A stretch of 53,414 nucleotides of DNA, taken from contig CAYWQL010000011.1 in assembly GCA_964460755.1 (NCBI GenBank), positions 1 through 53,414 on the forward strand. Reading direction: 5' to 3'. This document shows positions 50,080 to 53,414 of this stretch, in pieces. A program made the position numbers and the translations under genes. The notes under the pieces are model-generated. The model did not search any database. It was not told the DNA's origin and saw only the letters and a program-made list of their open reading frames with translations. Origin of the DNA: JAYFNU01 sp964460755. GTDB lineage: Bacteria > Bacillota > Clostridia > Oscillospirales > Ruminococcaceae. Position 1 is the first letter of the stretch, and every line of letters begins with the position of its first letter.

Positions 50080-50850
50080 ATGAAGGTTGTCATACTTGCC
50101 GGAGGTTTTGGAACACGCATTTCGGAAGAGAGCCAGCTTGTGCCCAAGCCGATGGTAACAATCGGGGACAGACCTATTCTTTGCCACATTATGTCTTGGT
50201 ACTCACAGTTTGGATTCAATGAATTCATTATCTGTGCCGGGTATAAGCAGGATGTGATAAAGGAGTATTTTTTCAATTATTACCTCCACAACTCGGATAT
50301 CACATTTGACCTTTCCACCAATGCTATGCAAGTCCACAGTAGTCACTCCGAGCCTTGGAAGGTTTCGGTTATTGATACCGGACTTTCAACCATGACCGGC
50401 GGAAGAATTAAACAAGTAAAGGATTATATCGGCGACGAAACGTTCATGCTGACTTATGGGGACGGGGTAGCGGACATTGACATTCCCGCGCTCGTGAAGT
50501 TCCATAAGCAGAGCGGGAAAATTGTTACCCTATCTTCATATAACGCAGGACAACAATTCGGGGTTCTTGAGATTGGAGATAACAATCTCGTATCGGGATT
50601 TCGCGAAAAGGACAGTTCTGATGGAACATTAGTCAACATCGGATATATGATATGTGAACCTAAAGTTTTTGACTATATTGAGGGAGACAATACGGTTTTC
50701 GAGAAAGGGCCATTGGAGACGCTGGCTCGCGAGGGGGAGCTGGACAATTGTACGCATTCCGGATTTTGGCAGTGTATGGATACGATTAGAGACAAAAAGC
50801 TATTAGAGGATATCTACGCGTCCGGGAATGCCCCATGGATTGTGAAATAA
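50080..50850 (+). CDS. rfbF: Glucose-1-phosphate cytidylyltransferase
   Basis: Makes CDP-glucose from glucose 1-phosphate and CTP, the first step to CDP-3,6-dideoxyhexoses. The 256-residue product has ILAGGFGTRISEESQLVPKPMV (about 5-26), the family-specific YGDGVADID (about 126), and VNIGYMICEP, with a C-terminal HSGFWQCMDTIRDK. Length matches the family. GTAAAGGAG stands 8 nt before the ATG. Codons look more A/T-ending than in the preceding housekeeping genes. First gene of an rfbF-rfbG-rfbH run. Confidence 0.95.
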   Translation: MKVVILAGGFGTRISEESQLVPKPMVTIGDRPILCHIMSWYSQFGFNEFIICAGYKQDVIKEYFFNYYLHNSDITFDLSTNAMQVHSSHSEPWKVSVIDTGLSTMTGGRIKQVKDYIGDETFMLTYGDGVADIDIPALVKFHKQSGKIVTLSSYNAGQQFGVLEIGDNNLVSGFREKDSSDGTLVNIGYMICEPKVFDYIEGDNTVFEKGPLETLAREGELDNCTHSGFWQCMDTIRDKKLLEDIYASGNAPWIVK

Positions 50851-51089
50851 GAAACTCTGTTAGAATGTAAAGAAATATCGAAAAGGGAACGGAATTTGTT
50901 AGTTTACGCCATCGATTGGCTCGTTACAACTGTAGCTATGGCTTTTATTGCAGATGCTGTTTTAAATTGCCTTATTTGTGTAAAAATGTATCTTTTTACT
51001 TTAACGGCTTGATACCGTTTACTGACGACTGCAAAGCTGTAAGCTCAGCGATAATTTGAAGAAATAAGCTTTTTCTTTTTAGGAGGCAG

Positions 51090-52160
51090 ATGAAATTGGA
51101 CCTTAGCTTTTATAGCAACAAACGCGTTTTAATTACCGGTCATACCGGGTTTAAGGGAAGCTGGCTTTCTGCGATTCTGCTCGACGCCGGCGCACAGATA
51201 ACAGGCTATTCGCTCTCACCCAACACCGAGCCGTCCATATTCAATCTGCTTAGCTTACAGGACAAAATGGACTCGGTTATATCAGATATACGTGATTTTG
51301 ATTCGCTCAAGAAGACGTTCAATCGGGTGAAGCCCGAGATAGTTCTGCACCTTGCCGCGCAGCCTATCGTATTGGAAAGCTACAAAAGCCCACGATATAC
51401 CTACGAAACAAATGTCATGGGTACGGTTAATCTGCTTGATTGTGTGCGAACAAGCGACTCGGTAAGAAGCGTTTTGAACGTGACGACAGACAAGGTATAT
51501 GAAAATCGGGAATGGGCGTGGGGCTATCGCGAAAACGAGCAGTTGGACGGCTACGACCCATATTCCAATTCCAAGAGCTGCTCCGAATTGGTTACCCATA
51601 GCTATCGCAGCAGCTTTTTGTCTGACCAAGACGTGGCCGTATCAACAGCGCGCGCCGGAAACGTCATCGGAGGCGGGGATTTTGCCGCAGACCGAATAAT
51701 ACCCGACTGCGTGCGCGCGGCGCTCAAAAAGGAGAACATTTCAGTTCGCAATCCGCGGTCAATAAGACCATTTCAACACGTTCTTGACCCGCTTTTTGCT
51801 TATCTTATGATAACACAACGGCAGTATGAAGATATCTCATACGCCGACTGTTATAACGTTGGCCCCGACGATGCCGACTGTATTGACACAGGGACTCTTG
51901 CGACGATGTTTTGTGAGAGCTGGGGCGACAATATATCATGGCAGACACAAAATGTTGGAAATAAACACGAGGCAAACTGTCTGAGATTGGATTGTTCAAA
52001 GCTAAAGAGTACCTTCGATTGGAGTCCGCGCTGGCATATAGGCGACACCATTAAAAATACGGTCGAGTGGTACAAGACCTATGCGGCAGGCGGTGACCTT
52101 ATGGAGATAACTCAAAATCAAATCGCTCAATTCGGGCAGAAAGAGATAAAAAATGTTTGA
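51090..52160 (+). CDS. rfbG: CDP-glucose 4,6-dehydratase
   Basis: Converts CDP-glucose to CDP-4-keto-6-deoxyglucose. The 356-residue extended SDR has VLITGHTGFKGSWLS (about 14-28), HLAAQPIVLESYKSP, TTDKVYENREWAWGYRE and DPYSNSKSCSELV (YxxxK pair), and ARAGNVIGGGDFA. The AGGAGG ribosome site is only 3 nt from the ATG at 51090; an in-frame TTG at 51096 would have the normal 9-nt spacing and could be the real start, removing two residues. It overlaps rfbH by 8 nt. Confidence 0.94.
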   Translation: MKLDLSFYSNKRVLITGHTGFKGSWLSAILLDAGAQITGYSLSPNTEPSIFNLLSLQDKMDSVISDIRDFDSLKKTFNRVKPEIVLHLAAQPIVLESYKSPRYTYETNVMGTVNLLDCVRTSDSVRSVLNVTTDKVYENREWAWGYRENEQLDGYDPYSNSKSCSELVTHSYRSSFLSDQDVAVSTARAGNVIGGGDFAADRIIPDCVRAALKKENISVRNPRSIRPFQHVLDPLFAYLMITQRQYEDISYADCYNVGPDDADCIDTGTLATMFCESWGDNISWQTQNVGNKHEANCLRLDCSKLKSTFDWSPRWHIGDTIKNTVEWYKTYAAGGDLMEITQNQIAQFGQKEIKNV

Positions 52161-53414
52161 GGGACAAACAGAGCTTCAGGCACGGGAACAGATACTCGCG
52201 GCGGTGTCCGAGTATTGCGACGCCTTTCATGGGCAAAAGGTTTATACACAAGGCGATAGAATTCCGTACGCTTCGCGTGTTTACGACCACACTGAAATGG
52301 TGAATCTTGTCGACTCCGCGCTTGACTTTTGGCTAACGGCAGGACGATTTAGCGAGAAATTCGAAAAGGTCTTTGCGTCATATGTTGGCGTACGCTACGC
52401 GAATCTGGTTAATTCAGGCTCTTCAGCAAACCTGCTTGCTTTTATGGCTCTGACCTCTCCGCTTTTAAAGGAGCGGCGCATTCTTCCCGGAGACGAAATC
52501 ATAACGGTTGCCGCGGGATTCCCGACAACGGTTGCTCCGATTGTGCAGTATGGAGCAGTACCGGTTTTCATAGACGTAACAATACCGCAATACAATCTTG
52601 ATGTTTCTATGCTTGAAGCGGCGCTTTCGAATAAAACAAAAGCTGTTATGGCGGCACATACCTTGGGAAACCCCTTTAATATTGGCGCTGTGAAGAAATT
52701 CTGCGAAAAGCACGGTCTGTGGCTTGTTGAGGACAACTGTGACGCGCTGGGCTCACAGTATATGATAGACGGAAAATCTCATTTCACGGGGACGCTTGGT
52801 GATATCGGTACATCCAGCTTCTATCCTCCGCACCACATGACTATGGGCGAGGGTGGAGCGGTTTATACAAACGATTCACTTCTGAATAAGATAGTTAGGT
52901 CATTGCGTGACTGGGGGCGCGATTGCGTGTGTCCCCCGGGGAAAGACAACTTTTGCGGACATCGTTTCGATGGACAGTTCGGAGAGCTGCCGTTGGGATA
53001 TGACCACAAATATGTCTACTCACATTTCGGATATAATCTCAAAGTGACGGATATGCAGGCTGCTGTGGGCTGCGCCCAGCTGGAGAAAATGCCTTATTTC
53101 GCCGAACGCAGAAGGCACAATTTTGAAAGATTAAAGTCTGCGTTGTTGTCTGCGCAGGACAAATTAATTTTGCCGGAGCCTTGCGCCGACAGCGACCCAA
53201 GCTGGTTTGGATTTCTGATGACCTGTAAGAAGGGTGTTGACCGAAGCAAGGTCGTAAGATACATTGAGGAACACGGAGTGCAGACCCGTATGTTGTTTGC
53301 GGGCAATCTCATCAAGCATCCTTGCTTTGACGAAATGAGGAAGAATGGCAAGGGCTATCGCGTTGTAGGGGAGCTTGTCAACACCGACCGCATTATGCGA
53401 GATTCGTTCTGGGT
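52153..53414 (+). CDS. rfbH: CDP-6-deoxyhexose 3-dehydrase RfbH (partial, runs off the window)
   Basis: PLP- and iron-sulfur-dependent E1-type enzyme that starts C-3 deoxygenation of CDP-4-keto-6-deoxyglucose, with a separate reductase (E3) that would lie beyond the window. The first 420 codons are present. The family's replacement of the PLP lysine by histidine is seen in SSFYPPHHMTMGEGG (His227/228). The [2Fe-2S] cysteines fit C196, C258, C260 and C268 (CxC then seven residues then C). The ATG at 52153 lies within the end of rfbG. Only the C-terminus is missing. Confidence 0.93.
   Translation, partial: MFEGQTELQAREQILAAVSEYCDAFHGQKVYTQGDRIPYASRVYDHTEMVNLVDSALDFWLTAGRFSEKFEKVFASYVGVRYANLVNSGSSANLLAFMALTSPLLKERRILPGDEIITVAAGFPTTVAPIVQYGAVPVFIDVTIPQYNLDVSMLEAALSNKTKAVMAAHTLGNPFNIGAVKKFCEKHGLWLVEDNCDALGSQYMIDGKSHFTGTLGDIGTSSFYPPHHMTMGEGGAVYTNDSLLNKIVRSLRDWGRDCVCPPGKDNFCGHRFDGQFGELPLGYDHKYVYSHFGYNLKVTDMQAAVGCAQLEKMPYFAERRRHNFERLKSALLSAQDKLILPEPCADSDPSWFGFLMTCKKGVDRSKVVRYIEEHGVQTRMLFAGNLIKHPCFDEMRKNGKGYRVVGELVNTDRIMRDSFW

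Overview
The window looks like a chromosomal piece of an uncultured anaerobic member of the Bacillota, class Clostridia (an Oscillospirales-like lineage is my guess). The reasons are: a T-box riboswitch ahead of thrS; a SpoIIR sporulation protein; AddAB instead of RecBCD; RNase Y; an Asp23-FakA-RecG block; a DarA-HolB-RicT-YabB-RsmI block with Bacillus-like gene order; strong AGGAGG-type ribosome binding sites; and sigma-A promoters of the TTGACA-N17-TATAAT kind. Both tRNA genes encode their CCA ends. A run of 100 N at 10019-10118 is an assembly gap inside a gene.

Layout. 1-4300: tRNA-Lys, thrS with its T-box leader, and divergent rny (RNase Y). 4318-9900: Asp23 protein, fakA, recG and a D,D-carboxypeptidase, all forward. 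9906-13605: a reverse two-gene operon encoding an ABC-type pair whose ATPase appears to have lost its nucleotide-binding motifs and carries a long Pro/Gln/Tyr-rich head, while the permease carries a long acidic tail. 13721-14237: a DUF1893 protein. 14238-21673: addA, addB and spoIIR, reverse. 21698-25451: ispE, a DUF362 ferredoxin protein, an aminotransferase and an Lrp-type regulator, reverse. 25525-30142: a DUF378 protein, ackA (reverse), then forward tmcAL, tsaE, tsaB, rpiB and a small membrane protein. 30332-36118: a reverse operon murT, gatD-like, glycosyltransferase, rfbA, rfbD, rfbB, in which the GatD-like subunit lacks both catalytic residues. 36133-37542: the CCA-adding enzyme. 37675-42395: a forward three-gene membrane operon that I cannot assign, with two related proteins sharing one architecture. 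42418-47636: phosphoesterase, rsmI, yabB, ferredoxin, ricT, holB, darA, tadA, reverse. 47647-49442: a CPBP protease, a tiny acidic protein and a lipoprotein. 49526-53414: tRNA-Arg(ACG), then rfbF, rfbG and rfbH for a CDP-6-deoxyhexose; rfbH runs off the end.

How they work together. Most genes are housekeeping: translation and tRNA maturation (thrS, cca, tsaE/B, tmcAL, tadA, rsmI, yabB), DNA repair and replication (recG, addAB, holB), mRNA decay (rny, ricT), acetate metabolism (ackA) and c-di-AMP sensing (darA). Cell-envelope work is the second theme: the carboxypeptidase, the MurT ligase with dTDP-rhamnose genes, and the CDP-sugar genes. The least explained parts, and the best candidates for something new, are the degenerate ABC pair (9906-13564), the MurT plus catalytically stripped GatD-like pair (33964-36009), and the paralogous membrane operon (37748-42395).
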